Positions 1-8,607 of a DNA stretch of 64,000 nucleotides are shown one piece after another; within the stretch, counting starts at the first letter, position 1, and each line of letters starts with the position of its first letter. Location: contig CALAOR010000064.1 of the NCBI GenBank assembly GCA_937889595.1, positions 1-64,000 of the forward strand. Reading direction: 5' to 3'. A model generated the notes under the pieces. It was not told the origin of the DNA, did no database searches, and was given only the letters and a program-made list of their open reading frames with translations. The DNA comes from an uncultured bacterium (lineage in GTDB: Bacteria; Oederibacteriota; PGYV01; Palsa-1178). The position numbers and the translations under genes are program-made.

Positions 1-84
1 CGTGTCATGTACCTGAGCTACTGCGAATCGTGTCATGTACCTGAGCTACTGCGAACCGTGTCATGTACCTGAGCTACTGCGAAT
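1..84. repeat. Three tandem copies of a 28-bp unit (CGTGTCATGTACCTGAGCTACTGCGAAY), possibly continuing left of the window
   Basis: Units at 1-28, 29-56 and 57-84 differ only at the last base; reverse-complement copies occur at about 2894-2947. Confidence 0.95.
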
Positions 85-148
85 GGTACATGATGGTACA
101 TGGCGTTTTAAAGTTGTTGGGCGCGAATATTGTAAGCGTTGAAAAAGT
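35..148. repeat. Left arm of a long inverted repeat (partner 2835-2947) enclosing the membrane glycosyltransferase gene
   Basis: 35-110 is the exact reverse complement of 2872-2947 (76 bp); after a diverged stretch, homology resumes as gcgaatattgtaa(g/t)cgttgaaaaagt. Confidence 0.93.
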
Positions 149-206
149 AATACCGTAAAGCCTGGGAAGGTATTTAGAGACTGCCCGAGAAGCCTTTATG
201 TTAAGT

Positions 207-308
207 CGTGACTGGTGCTGATAAGATTTTGCCTCAGGATTTTGCGCTTGAATTATAAAGGGGTATCGCGCAAAGGCCTGAGTCAAAATCTTATCAGCGC
301 CAGTCACG
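207..308. repeat. Hairpin element A copy 1: 32-nt arms (2 mismatches) around a 38-nt core
   Basis: cgtgactggtgctgataagattttgcctcagg / cctgagtcaaaatcttatcagcgccagtcacg flank attttgcgcttgaattataaaggggtatcgcgcaaagg. Confidence 0.93.
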
Positions 309-447
309 ATAAAATAATACGCCATATTAATGAGGGTTTTCCGCCACTATCATTTACATTTGTTTTAATGTGCTCTGTAATGAACGAAATAGAAATAAGG
401 GGATTGCGGGACGGGAATACATAATTCCGGGAGAGGGCAAACATATC

Positions 448-2700
448 ATGTTATACACCAAAAAATTACTGAAATCTTATTACCGGTTTATAAATGCGGC
501 CGGGCCTTTTAACCTTATTGTATTTTCCTTTTTTTGCGGGTTATTGGGGCAATATTTCCTTTATACCATGAAAAACCTGCCGGCGGGACTCGCGTTCTTT
601 CTGGCCGGCGTGCTTTTTTTTGTTTTAGCCGACGCTTCGGCGGTAAAAAAACAGGAGCCTGAAAAAATACCGGTAAGATTGGAAGTTGTTTTGTTTTTGT
701 TCATCCTGGCGCTGGGCATATTTTTCAGGGTTTACAGGACCGGAATGGTCCCTCCGGGTTTCTTCCCGGATGAGGCACAGAGCAGTCAGGACGCTCTGTC
801 GATAATGAACGGCCGGCACGTTTTGTACCAGGAAACGTCCCTGCCCATATACATAAAAGGGCAGGTGGACAACCCGGCCATGCTCATATATATCGTTGCC
901 GCAGTTTTCAAATTATTCGGAGCCGGGATAAACCAGGCAAGGCTCGCAGGCGCGGCCCTGACCGGGATACTCGCGATCCCGGCGATATATTTCCTGGTGC
1001 GTTATCTTATGGGCGTAAGGCCCGCGTTAATCGCCGCATTCCTGCTTGCTGTAATGCGCTGGCACGTAACTTACAGCAGGATATTTTTCCATGCGGGCTT
1101 TTGTGTATTCATAGTCGTGCTTTTCCTGTATTTTTCATATAGAGCCTACAGGGAAAAGAAATGGGCCGACTTTATTTTATCGGGGTTTACGTTGGGGCTA
1201 ACCCAGTATACTTACCAGCCTGTCAAGCTGCTGTTGGCTTGGACGGTTATATTTGGCGCATATATTATATGGAAGGACAGGCGATTTTTCCCTGAGAATT
1301 ATAAAAAAATCATTGTTTCAGCGGCTATTTTTATCGTCATGCTTATCCCGCTCGGCAATTATATAGCAAGGAATCTTACGGATTATTCTTACAGGATAAA
1401 GCTGCTGTCCGTGTTAAACCCGGACGCGGTCAAAGACTGGATGAACGGCAGGTATACTATGGCAGGGCTTATCCTTGAAAACACCAAAGATACCCTGCTT
1501 ATGTTTAATTACAGGGGCGACGATAATCCCAGGCATAATTACAGGGCACAGCCAATGCTTGATTTCATAAGCGGAACAACGGCGTTCCTGGGTTTTGGAT
1601 TCCTGCTATTTAAGTGCCTGCAGCCGTTTCCGTTTTTTATCCTGTCCATATTCGTTATCTCGCTTATGGGCAGCATCCTCAATATAGCCGCGCCGCACGC
1701 AACCAGAGCCATAATGGCAATACCGCTACTCGTCATTTTCAGCGCGGTTTTCCTGCAAAAAGTCTTTTTATATTTTAAGGAACAATACGGGAACAAGCAG
1801 GGGCCTGGGTTTACGATGTTTGTTTCAGCCGTGCTTCTATTCAGCGGCTGGCTCAATTTCAACAGTTATTTCAACGGGTATGGGAAGGATATTGACATCT
1901 GGGACGCTTTTACATCAGACGGCAGCGCAGCCGCAAAATATCTCGCGTCGCTCGGCCCAAAATGGCACGGGCTGGTCGAGACATACTATTATTCGCAGTA
2001 TTACAACAGCACGCCTTTTAATTTTGTCATGCAGGTGGATAACACCCTGAATTATGAGGGTTTTGATATAGACAGTTCGATCCCTATTAAATCGGCGCTA
2101 AAAAAGAATTTTGTGTATTTATTTCCGGCCGGTTACGAGACTATCGTGCCCCTATTGCGTAAAATGTACCCTGATGGGAAATACAAGCCTTTTCAGAAAA
2201 GGTATAATGAAAAATCCATTTCATTTTCAAGTTATGAAGTTCCCTATGAAAACGTCCGCGATTATACGGGGCGCGGACTGCACAACGGCCTAACCGGATA
2301 TTATTACAGCAGTTCCGACTGGAAAGGTATGGAAATCCTGAAGAAACATGATTGGTTCATATTGATACACCATTCGCCCGCGGTGAGCAATAATATCAAG
2401 TCGATCATGTGGAAAGGGAAAATAACGGTCCCGGACGGGGGTAAGTATGTATTCGTGGGAGATTCCGAAGATGACGATTACTGGGATATAAGCATAGACG
2501 GCGTTAAATCGGTTGTAAGCCCCGTCAAAAAGGGAAAAGTAATCGACAAGGGCGAGGTTATAATAAAGCGGGGGGTTCACGATTTTATTGTCCGGTGTTC
2601 CAGCTTCAGGGATATACAGAAGATGAAACTTTTCTGGATACCGCCGGGCGGCGGTGACAATCCGGTCGTTATTCCAAACGAACTGCTGCTGCCCGAATAG
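448..2700 (+). CDS. Multi-pass membrane glycosyltransferase (PMT/GT39-like) with C-terminal PA14-like domain
   Basis: ORF 370-2700, ATG at 448 preferred (MLYTKKLLKSYYRF); FFPDEAQSSQDAL and many TM segments; C-terminus GLTGYYYSSSDWKG...GGKYVFVGDSEDDDYWDISIDG resembles PA14. Confidence 0.75.
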   Translation: MLYTKKLLKSYYRFINAAGPFNLIVFSFFCGLLGQYFLYTMKNLPAGLAFFLAGVLFFVLADASAVKKQEPEKIPVRLEVVLFLFILALGIFFRVYRTGMVPPGFFPDEAQSSQDALSIMNGRHVLYQETSLPIYIKGQVDNPAMLIYIVAAVFKLFGAGINQARLAGAALTGILAIPAIYFLVRYLMGVRPALIAAFLLAVMRWHVTYSRIFFHAGFCVFIVVLFLYFSYRAYREKKWADFILSGFTLGLTQYTYQPVKLLLAWTVIFGAYIIWKDRRFFPENYKKIIVSAAIFIVMLIPLGNYIARNLTDYSYRIKLLSVLNPDAVKDWMNGRYTMAGLILENTKDTLLMFNYRGDDNPRHNYRAQPMLDFISGTTAFLGFGFLLFKCLQPFPFFILSIFVISLMGSILNIAAPHATRAIMAIPLLVIFSAVFLQKVFLYFKEQYGNKQGPGFTMFVSAVLLFSGWLNFNSYFNGYGKDIDIWDAFTSDGSAAAKYLASLGPKWHGLVETYYYSQYYNSTPFNFVMQVDNTLNYEGFDIDSSIPIKSALKKNFVYLFPAGYETIVPLLRKMYPDGKYKPFQKRYNEKSISFSSYEVPYENVRDYTGRGLHNGLTGYYYSSSDWKGMEILKKHDWFILIHHSPAVSNNIKSIMWKGKITVPDGGKYVFVGDSEDDDYWDISIDGVKSVVSPVKKGKVIDKGEVIIKRGVHDFIVRCSSFRDIQKMKLFWIPPGGGDNPVVIPNELLLPE

Positions 2701-2772
2701 CAGATAGGATACTGTCCGCCTTCGCTAAAGCTCCGGCGGAATTGTTGATGGACTTCGTATTCGGCTCCTACA

Positions 2773-2831
2773 AATATCTGCCTGCATTTGTAGGGGCAGC
2801 ATATTATGCTGCCCGCCCCTTGCGGGCTTTT
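2773..2831. repeat. Dispersed hairpin repeat B copy 1
   Basis: aatatctgcctgcatttgtaggggcagcatattatgctgcccgccccttgcgggctttt; 3 differences over 59 nt from 36042-36100; palindromic GGGCAGCATA..TATGCTGCCC. Confidence 0.92.
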
Positions 2832-2834
2832 TCG

Positions 2835-2947
2835 ACTTTTTCAACGATTACAATATTCGCACCAGGCAGCATAAAACGCCATGTACCATCATGTACCATT
2901 CGCAGTAGCTCAGGTACATGACACGGTTCGCAGTAGCTCAGGTACAT
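2835..2947. repeat. Right arm of the long inverted repeat (partner 35-148)
   Basis: Direct base comparison with reverse complement of 35-148. Confidence 0.93.
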
Positions 2948-2970
2948 GGCATGCCATGGTACGGATAAAT

Positions 2971-3002
2971 AAAAAAGCCCCGTATATGACCGGGGCTTTT
3001 TT
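2971..3002. terminator. Bidirectional intrinsic terminator candidate
   Basis: aaaaaagccccg-tatatgac-cggggctttttt. Confidence 0.85.
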
Positions 3003-3016
3003 ATTTTGTTTTTTTT

Positions 3017-3316
3017 TCAGGCTTTTTCCGAAAAAGTCATGCAATCCGCATGCTCCCCGTGCCATCCGACGTTGACTTTATCAGCTTCACAAAGCATCAT
3101 GTTGTTAAAGCGGCAGTTTGGGACCTTGCACGCTCCGACGCTGCTCGATATGCTGTCGTTGCCCGCCTTGTTGCTGGACTTGATAAAAGTGTCGCACTCC
3201 TGGTGCGGCCCGCCGACATTGATGCCAAGCGCATGGCAAGTCTGATCCTGGTTAAACGAACATCCATCCACCTGGCACTTCACAACTTCCGGTTTGAAAC
3301 ACTTCATGAATTCCAC
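3017..3316 (-). CDS. DUF1540-like protein with two Cys-rich repeats
   Basis: Two repeats of the form VxCxVxGCxFNxxxxCxAxxxxVGGxHxxCxTF; start at 3316 or MKCF at 3307. Confidence 0.8.
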   Translation of the reverse strand: MEFMKCFKPEVVKCQVDGCSFNQDQTCHALGINVGGPHQECDTFIKSSNKAGNDSISSSVGACKVPNCRFNNMMLCEADKVNVGWHGEHADCMTFSEKA

Positions 3317-3418
3317 CTCCTAAGTGTATTTATATAATTTATACCATCAGCGCGGGTCCTGCGCAACGCGCGGTTTCTTCATTTTTTTGACTTTTCTCCA
3401 CTTGGGGGGAATATCGCA

Positions 3419-3446
3419 TTGACAAAGCGCCAGCCACGGGTATAAT
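3419..3446 (+). promoter_or_regulatory. Sigma70-type promoter candidate upstream of 3529 CDS
   Basis: TTGACA (3419-3424), 16-nt spacer, TATAAT (3441-3446). Confidence 0.7.
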
Positions 3447-3450
3447 TTAA

Positions 3451-3505
3451 ATACTGCCGGACATTATAAAGAATTCCATGGTTTTATATGGTTTTCCAAC
3501 AGTAT
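3451..3505. repeat. Short inverted-repeat-bounded element C copy 1
   Basis: atactgccgga...tccaacagtat ends; interior ataaagaattccatggttttatatggttttccaacagt matches 55329-55366 at 35/38. Confidence 0.75.
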
Positions 3506-3528
3506 CATTTAAAATGAGGAGGCGGCAA

Positions 3529-4113
3529 ATGAAAAAAATTGTATTTTGCGTTATTTTTATTCTTGCATCGGCTATGATCTGGGCCGGGAAAATTACGATT
3601 GGCGAAATTACGGCAATGCAGTTTATGGAACGGCAGAACCGCATGCAGGACAAAAAGGTCATCGTGCAGTATGACGCAAAGGCGAAGCTGACTTATGTGT
3701 ATTTTGAGGACGTTATGGGCGATTATGCCGTCGTACTCGGTGGAAAAAATAAAGCTGAACTCCTGGGCCTGATATCTTTATATTTAAAGATGGAAAAAGA
3801 AACTTCCGAAAAAGGGATAAAGGCGCAGAAACGGCTGGGAAACATAATAACCAGTCTGTATTTTAAATACAATGATAAATGGTTCATGTCCGCGCCCGAT
3901 GTGCCTGTGTTCGTCAAATTCCTTTCCCAGTCTGATTCGGTGCACCAGATGGTATTCACGTACGGGGCGGCCCAAAATCCCAAAAATTTGTCTATAACAC
4001 TATCGCCTTCCGACAGGTATTTTTCAAAAGAACAGGCCCGGCTGCTTTATACCGCGCTGGAAAAGGGAAGCGCCGGTGTAAAACGGAAAAAACCCGCGGC
4101 AAACGGCAGATGA
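3529..4113 (+). CDS. Exported protein of unknown function
   Basis: ATG 3529 with upstream GAGGCGG; N-terminal signal peptide MKKIVFCVIFILASAMIWAG. Confidence 0.6.
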   Translation: MKKIVFCVIFILASAMIWAGKITIGEITAMQFMERQNRMQDKKVIVQYDAKAKLTYVYFEDVMGDYAVVLGGKNKAELLGLISLYLKMEKETSEKGIKAQKRLGNIITSLYFKYNDKWFMSAPDVPVFVKFLSQSDSVHQMVFTYGAAQNPKNLSITLSPSDRYFSKEQARLLYTALEKGSAGVKRKKPAANGR

Positions 4114-5492
4114 AGGGAATAAATATAAGAACGATCCTTGACAGGCAGAGAAAATATTTTGCGTCACACGCGACAAAAGGAATTGATTTCCGGCTGAAAC
4201 AGCTGAAGAAATTAAGGGACGCGCTGCGCGCATCCGAAGATAAGATAGCTGTCGCGCTGTATAAGGACCTGCATAAATCAAAAGCCCAGGCGTATTTGAC
4301 CGAAACAGGGATATGCCTGCAGGAAATAACGCACATAATAAAAAACCTGAAGGCCTGGGCCGGGCCCCAAAACGCGGCATGGCCGGTGCTTTTTCCGTTT
4401 TCAAAAAACTATGTACGGCGCGAGCCTTTCGGCGTTGTGCTTGTGGTTTCCCCGTGGAATTATCCTTTTTTTCTGTCTCTGCTGCCGCTTATGGGCGCAC
4501 TCGCCGCGGGCAACTGTGTTATTTTAAAACCTTCAAGGCACTCGCCCGGGAGCGCGCTGGCGCTTGACGAAATCATATCCGGCTGTTTTGACGAAGAATA
4601 CGTAAAAGTTCTGCGGCTGGCCCCGGGCTCAAAAATGGATATTTTAAAGGAAAAATTCGATTACATTTTTTTTACAGGCGGGGAAGACGCGGGGAAAAAG
4701 ATCCTGTCCGCCGCCGCAAAGCACATAACGCCTGTGACCCTGGAACTCGGCGGGAAATGCCCGTGCATTGTAGATTCAGATATTGACCTTGAAAAAACCG
4801 CAAAAAGGATAGTCTTCGGGAAATTCCTTAATGCCGGCCAGACGTGCGTCTCCCCTGATTATATACTGGTGGAAAAAGGGATAAAGGACAGGCTTGTACA
4901 AAAGATAAAACAAAATATAGCGCGGATGTACGGGGATAACCCGCAGAAAAGCGCGGATTACGGAAGGATCATAAACAATGATCAATTTGACAGGATTGCG
5001 GGATATTTAGGTTGCGGGGATATTGCTGCAGGCGGGAAAATGGACAGGAGAACCGGGTATATGGAGCCGGTTCTGCTGGAAAACGTTTCGCAGGGAAGCA
5101 AGGTAATGAGGGATGAAATTTTTGGGCCTGTTTTGCCTGTCATCACGTATACGGGGCTGGAAGAAGCGATAGATTTTGTAAACAAAAGGCAAAAACCGCT
5201 TGTTCTTTACTTTTTTTCAAGGGATAAAAAAAAGCAGGAAAAAGTCCTGAACGAAACATCTTCCGGGAGCGTGTGCGTTAATGACACTGTCATACACCTG
5301 TCGTCAAAAGAACTGCCTTTCGGAGGCACGGGTAACAGCGGATTCGGAAGGTACAGGGGGAAGTCCAGCTTTGATACATTTTCCAACGCCAAAAGCGTTT
5401 TGAAACAGACCAACCTGTTTGACCTGGACCTGCGGTACCCGCCGGTTGCAAAATGGGCGATGAAACTTTTAAAATTATTCCTAAAAGGTTAA
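4110..5492 (+). CDS. Aldehyde dehydrogenase family protein
   Basis: VSPWNYPFFLSL, TLELGGKCPCIV, NAGQTCVSPDYILV, DEIFGPVLPVI, LPFGGTGNSGFGRYRG. Confidence 0.92.
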   Translation: MKGINIRTILDRQRKYFASHATKGIDFRLKQLKKLRDALRASEDKIAVALYKDLHKSKAQAYLTETGICLQEITHIIKNLKAWAGPQNAAWPVLFPFSKNYVRREPFGVVLVVSPWNYPFFLSLLPLMGALAAGNCVILKPSRHSPGSALALDEIISGCFDEEYVKVLRLAPGSKMDILKEKFDYIFFTGGEDAGKKILSAAAKHITPVTLELGGKCPCIVDSDIDLEKTAKRIVFGKFLNAGQTCVSPDYILVEKGIKDRLVQKIKQNIARMYGDNPQKSADYGRIINNDQFDRIAGYLGCGDIAAGGKMDRRTGYMEPVLLENVSQGSKVMRDEIFGPVLPVITYTGLEEAIDFVNKRQKPLVLYFFSRDKKKQEKVLNETSSGSVCVNDTVIHLSSKELPFGGTGNSGFGRYRGKSSFDTFSNAKSVLKQTNLFDLDLRYPPVAKWAMKLLKLFLKG

Positions 5493-5523
5493 AGTCCGGT
5501 TATATCTTGTCTGATTTAAAAAC

Positions 5524-5552
5524 TTGACAAATCCCCCCCTGCATGGTATTTT
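5524..5552 (+). promoter_or_regulatory. Promoter candidate of the marR-emrAB-like operon
   Basis: TTGACA (5524-5529), 17-nt spacer, TATTTT (5547-5552). Confidence 0.65.
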
Positions 5553-5567
5553 TGTTCAATATGGAAC

Positions 5568-5583
5568 TGTTCTAAATAGAACA
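5568..5583. promoter_or_regulatory. Candidate MarR-family operator palindrome
   Basis: TGTTCTA-aa-TAGAACA, perfect 7-bp arms downstream of the promoter and just before the marR start. Confidence 0.65.
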
Positions 5584-5602
5584 ATCTGACGGAGTTAAAA
5601 CC

Positions 5603-6037
5603 ATGAAGGCAAAAAAAGAGAAAACAACGCAGGCGGCCAGGATCATATCGCTGTTAAGATGCGCTCAGATGTCCTTAAAGCACAGGATCATGGAAAGGGC
5701 AAAGGATTTTGGGCTTACCGTGCCGCAGTTCATGGTCATTCACGAGATTTCAAAGGGAGATGGGGCGACAATGCACGACGTGGTTGCCGCGCTCGCGCTC
5801 CCGAAGAGCACCGTTTCCAGGATAGTGGACCAGCTGGTGAACATGTCCATAGTTAAAAGCAAAAGGCCCTTTGATGACAGGAGGACGGTGAACCTGTCCA
5901 TTACGCATAAAATGAGAAAGTCCAAAATGAAAGTCATGGAATCTGTAGGGGCGGATATCGAGAGGAAGCTTGGCAGGAAAAAAGGCGCGGGGATAATAGC
6001 GGCCCTGGAAGAGATAGTGGAGATTATTAAATACTGA
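5603..6037 (+). CDS. MarR-family transcriptional regulator
   Basis: wHTH pattern ATMHDVVAALALPKSTVSRIVDQLVNMSIVKSKRPFDDRRTVNLSIT. Confidence 0.88.
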   Translation: MKAKKEKTTQAARIISLLRCAQMSLKHRIMERAKDFGLTVPQFMVIHEISKGDGATMHDVVAALALPKSTVSRIVDQLVNMSIVKSKRPFDDRRTVNLSITHKMRKSKMKVMESVGADIERKLGRKKGAGIIAALEEIVEIIKY

Positions 6038-6095
6038 AAATAAAGCGGAATAAAATCAGGCGCTTAAATAAGCGCCATAACTGAAGAGGTGGATT

Positions 6096-6959
6096 ATGCC
6101 GGATAGAAAAGAAGTACACGCACATCATGAGGCAGCAACGGTCCCAAAAGCACCGTGGTGGCAGAATAAAAACGCGAAAATGGCGGGTATGATAATAGGC
6201 TCATTATCTGTCGTTGCCTTTATCATGTGGCTTATATTTTTTATGCCCTACACCGCGACCGATGATGCCAGGATAGACGCCGATGTGATAAAAGCGGCAA
6301 ACCTCGGCGCCAGCGCCCAGATAATAAAGATATACGTGAAGGAAGGCGACAGGGTAGCCGCAGGCACGCTGCTTGTCGAGCTCGACCATACCATGGCGCA
6401 GACACAGCTCGAAAGGGCCCAGGCACACTCGAATTACACGGCAGTTGACTTCAAAAGGAACAAGAATGTCGGAAGCCAGCAGGGCATAAGCCAGCAGCAG
6501 GTGGACAGGACCTTTCAGGAAGCGGCAATCGCGCAGGCTGACGTAAAGCTCGCGCAGATAGCCCTCGACAGGACATATATCAAAAGCCCCGTGGACGGGG
6601 TTGTGATACAGAAGACCGCGGACGAAGGAAATATACTCGAGACAAATCAGACAGCGGTCATCATAGCGGACATGGGCCACGCGTGGGTTTCGGCGAACAT
6701 ACTGGAAAAAGCTGTGCACGACGTGAAGATCGGACAGCGGGTTTATGTGTCCGTCGACGAGGGCGGCGAGCTTAATGGAAAAGTTGCTGACGTGCGCAAG
6801 GCGTCGGCTTCGATGTTCGCGCTCATACCCTCAGACAACGCTTCGGGCAATTTTGTGAAAGTCGAGCAGAGAATACCCATAAAAATTGAACTTGAACCGC
6901 ATACCGACAGGGAACTAAGGGTCGGGGAATCGGTGCAGATCAGGATAAAGATCAGGTAG
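6096..6959 (+). CDS. emrA: HlyD/EmrA-type membrane fusion protein
   Basis: N-terminal TM, TDDARIDADVIKAANLGASAQIIKIYVKEGDRVAAGTLLVELD, RTYIKSPVDGVV. Confidence 0.88.
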   Translation: MPDRKEVHAHHEAATVPKAPWWQNKNAKMAGMIIGSLSVVAFIMWLIFFMPYTATDDARIDADVIKAANLGASAQIIKIYVKEGDRVAAGTLLVELDHTMAQTQLERAQAHSNYTAVDFKRNKNVGSQQGISQQQVDRTFQEAAIAQADVKLAQIALDRTYIKSPVDGVVIQKTADEGNILETNQTAVIIADMGHAWVSANILEKAVHDVKIGQRVYVSVDEGGELNGKVADVRKASASMFALIPSDNASGNFVKVEQRIPIKIELEPHTDRELRVGESVQIRIKIR

Positions 6960-6999
6960 GCTTTACGCGCGCTAAAAAAAACAACGGCGGGATAATATA

Positions 7000-8592
7000 A
7001 TGGAAAACGCACTACTGCAGACTCCCCGGGAAGTACCTCCGGGTTACAAGTGGACCGTGATGGGGATCATCATGCTCGGTATCATGATGGCCACCCTTGA
7101 TTCGTCGATCGTCAACGTATCGGTACCGAAGATCATGGCTGACTTTGGTTCGAACATAGACGACATAGAGTGGATTCTTACCGGTTATATGCTGGCTTTT
7201 GCCACGCTGATGCCTTTGACGGGCTGGCTCCGCGACCGGATAGGATATAAAAAAATATATGTGGGATCGCTTTTTATATTCACGCTGGGTTCGGTATTGT
7301 GCGGCTTTGCGTGGAACCTTCCGACTTTGATACTGGCGCGCGTCATTCAGGCCATAGGCGGAGGGGCCATGCAGCCCACCGGAATGGCGCTTCTTACGGA
7401 ACTTTTCCCCCCCAAAGAACGCGGCAAGGCCATGGGAATGATGGGTATAGGCATAATACTCGGGCCGGCAATAGGCCCGACTCTCGGCGGGTACCTGACC
7501 GATTATTTTGGATGGCGCTCGATATTCATGATAAACCTTCCCATAGGCATTATCGCCACATTCGCGGCCATGGAACTTATGATGAACGATGAACCGCACA
7601 GGATGTCAAAAAAGCCGTTTGATTTCTGGGGATTCGGTTTTCTCGCGGTTTTTCTCGTCGGGGCGCTCCTTGGAATGAGCAAGGGAACGAAGGAAGGCTG
7701 GACATCGTTTTACATATTGGCGTGTTTCTCCTCGGCATTGATCGGTTTTATAGGCTTTATGCTGGTGGAAACGCACGTGGATAACCCGATCATAGACTTA
7801 AGTCTTTTTAAAATACCGACATTCGCCGCGGCTTCCATGATAACAGTCGCCCGCTCAATAGGGCTTTTCGGGTCCTTATTTCTTATACCGGTTTTTGTGC
7901 AGCAGCAGATGGGAATGACCTCGCTTCAAAGCGGTTTGCTCATGCTTCCATCGTCAATATTTATGGCCTTTTTATTTCCGGTAGTCGGGGCTCTTGCCGA
8001 CAAAGTCGGGCCAAGGACCCCGTCGGTAATAGGATGTATTATAGTCGCGTACAGCCTTTATCTTTACAGGTTTATTGACCTGAATACCAGCTACTGGGGA
8101 TTGATTTACCCTATGATGGTAAGGAGTGTGGGCATGGCCCTGCTCATGGCCCCTATTATGACCGCTGTAATGAATTCGGTGCCTCCGAACAAAGTGGCCG
8201 TCACGTCCACCATGAACAATATAATAATGCAGGTCGGGGCTTCCCTTGGGATAGCTTTTTTCGGGACCGTACTGTCGAACCGCGCCACATTCCATATGAC
8301 AGTTGTGGGCCAGGCGGTCAGGATGAACACACCGGCGTTCCTGTCGGCTTTTGGGAATGTAATGCAGCGCGTCCACGGACTCGGGTTCAGTTACGGCAAC
8401 GCGATCGCGGCCTCAAGGGGCATGGTGATGCAGTCAATGATAAAATCAGGCATGGTACTTTCTTTCCAGGATGTTTTTCTTGTGGGCGCCATAGTGGTGG
8501 CCTTTACCATACCCATAGCGTTTTTCCTGCCAAAAGACCTGGTACATTCGCCGCACGGTAAAAAGTCGGAAGAACAAATGTTGGGCGAATAA
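7000..8592 (+). CDS. emrB: DHA2-family (EmrB/QacA) MFS drug transporter
   Basis: IMMATLDSSIVNVSVPKIMADFG, GWLRDRIGYKKIY, GPTLGGYLTDYFGWRSIFMINLPIGI. Confidence 0.93.
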   Translation: MENALLQTPREVPPGYKWTVMGIIMLGIMMATLDSSIVNVSVPKIMADFGSNIDDIEWILTGYMLAFATLMPLTGWLRDRIGYKKIYVGSLFIFTLGSVLCGFAWNLPTLILARVIQAIGGGAMQPTGMALLTELFPPKERGKAMGMMGIGIILGPAIGPTLGGYLTDYFGWRSIFMINLPIGIIATFAAMELMMNDEPHRMSKKPFDFWGFGFLAVFLVGALLGMSKGTKEGWTSFYILACFSSALIGFIGFMLVETHVDNPIIDLSLFKIPTFAAASMITVARSIGLFGSLFLIPVFVQQQMGMTSLQSGLLMLPSSIFMAFLFPVVGALADKVGPRTPSVIGCIIVAYSLYLYRFIDLNTSYWGLIYPMMVRSVGMALLMAPIMTAVMNSVPPNKVAVTSTMNNIIMQVGASLGIAFFGTVLSNRATFHMTVVGQAVRMNTPAFLSAFGNVMQRVHGLGFSYGNAIAASRGMVMQSMIKSGMVLSFQDVFLVGAIVVAFTIPIAFFLPKDLVHSPHGKKSEEQMLGE

Positions 8593-8607
8593 CCTTGAAA
8601 TCGCGTT

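Noticed and set aside
1-84. CRISPR-like 28-bp repeats
   Set aside because: Units are directly abutting with no spacers and no cas genes are in the window.
207-308. Integron attC site
   Set aside because: Size fits and GTTAAGT precedes copy 1, but no matching RYYYAAC on the other side, copy 2 lacks it, and no integron integrase is seen.
207-308. dif/Xer site in hairpin A core
   Set aside because: The core has inverted TTGCGC/GCGCAA but does not resemble the dif consensus and occurs at two sites.
3017-3337. Plus-strand ORFs 3006-3245 and 3050-3337
   Set aside because: Opposite strand to the DUF1540-like gene, which has clear repeated Cys motifs.
6204-6719. Minus-strand 171-aa ORF
   Set aside because: Fully antisense to the emrA-like gene, no recognisable motif; codon-mirror artefact.
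7012-7599. Minus-strand 195-aa ORF
   Set aside because: Antisense to the MFS transporter with low-complexity His/Arg/Tyr composition.
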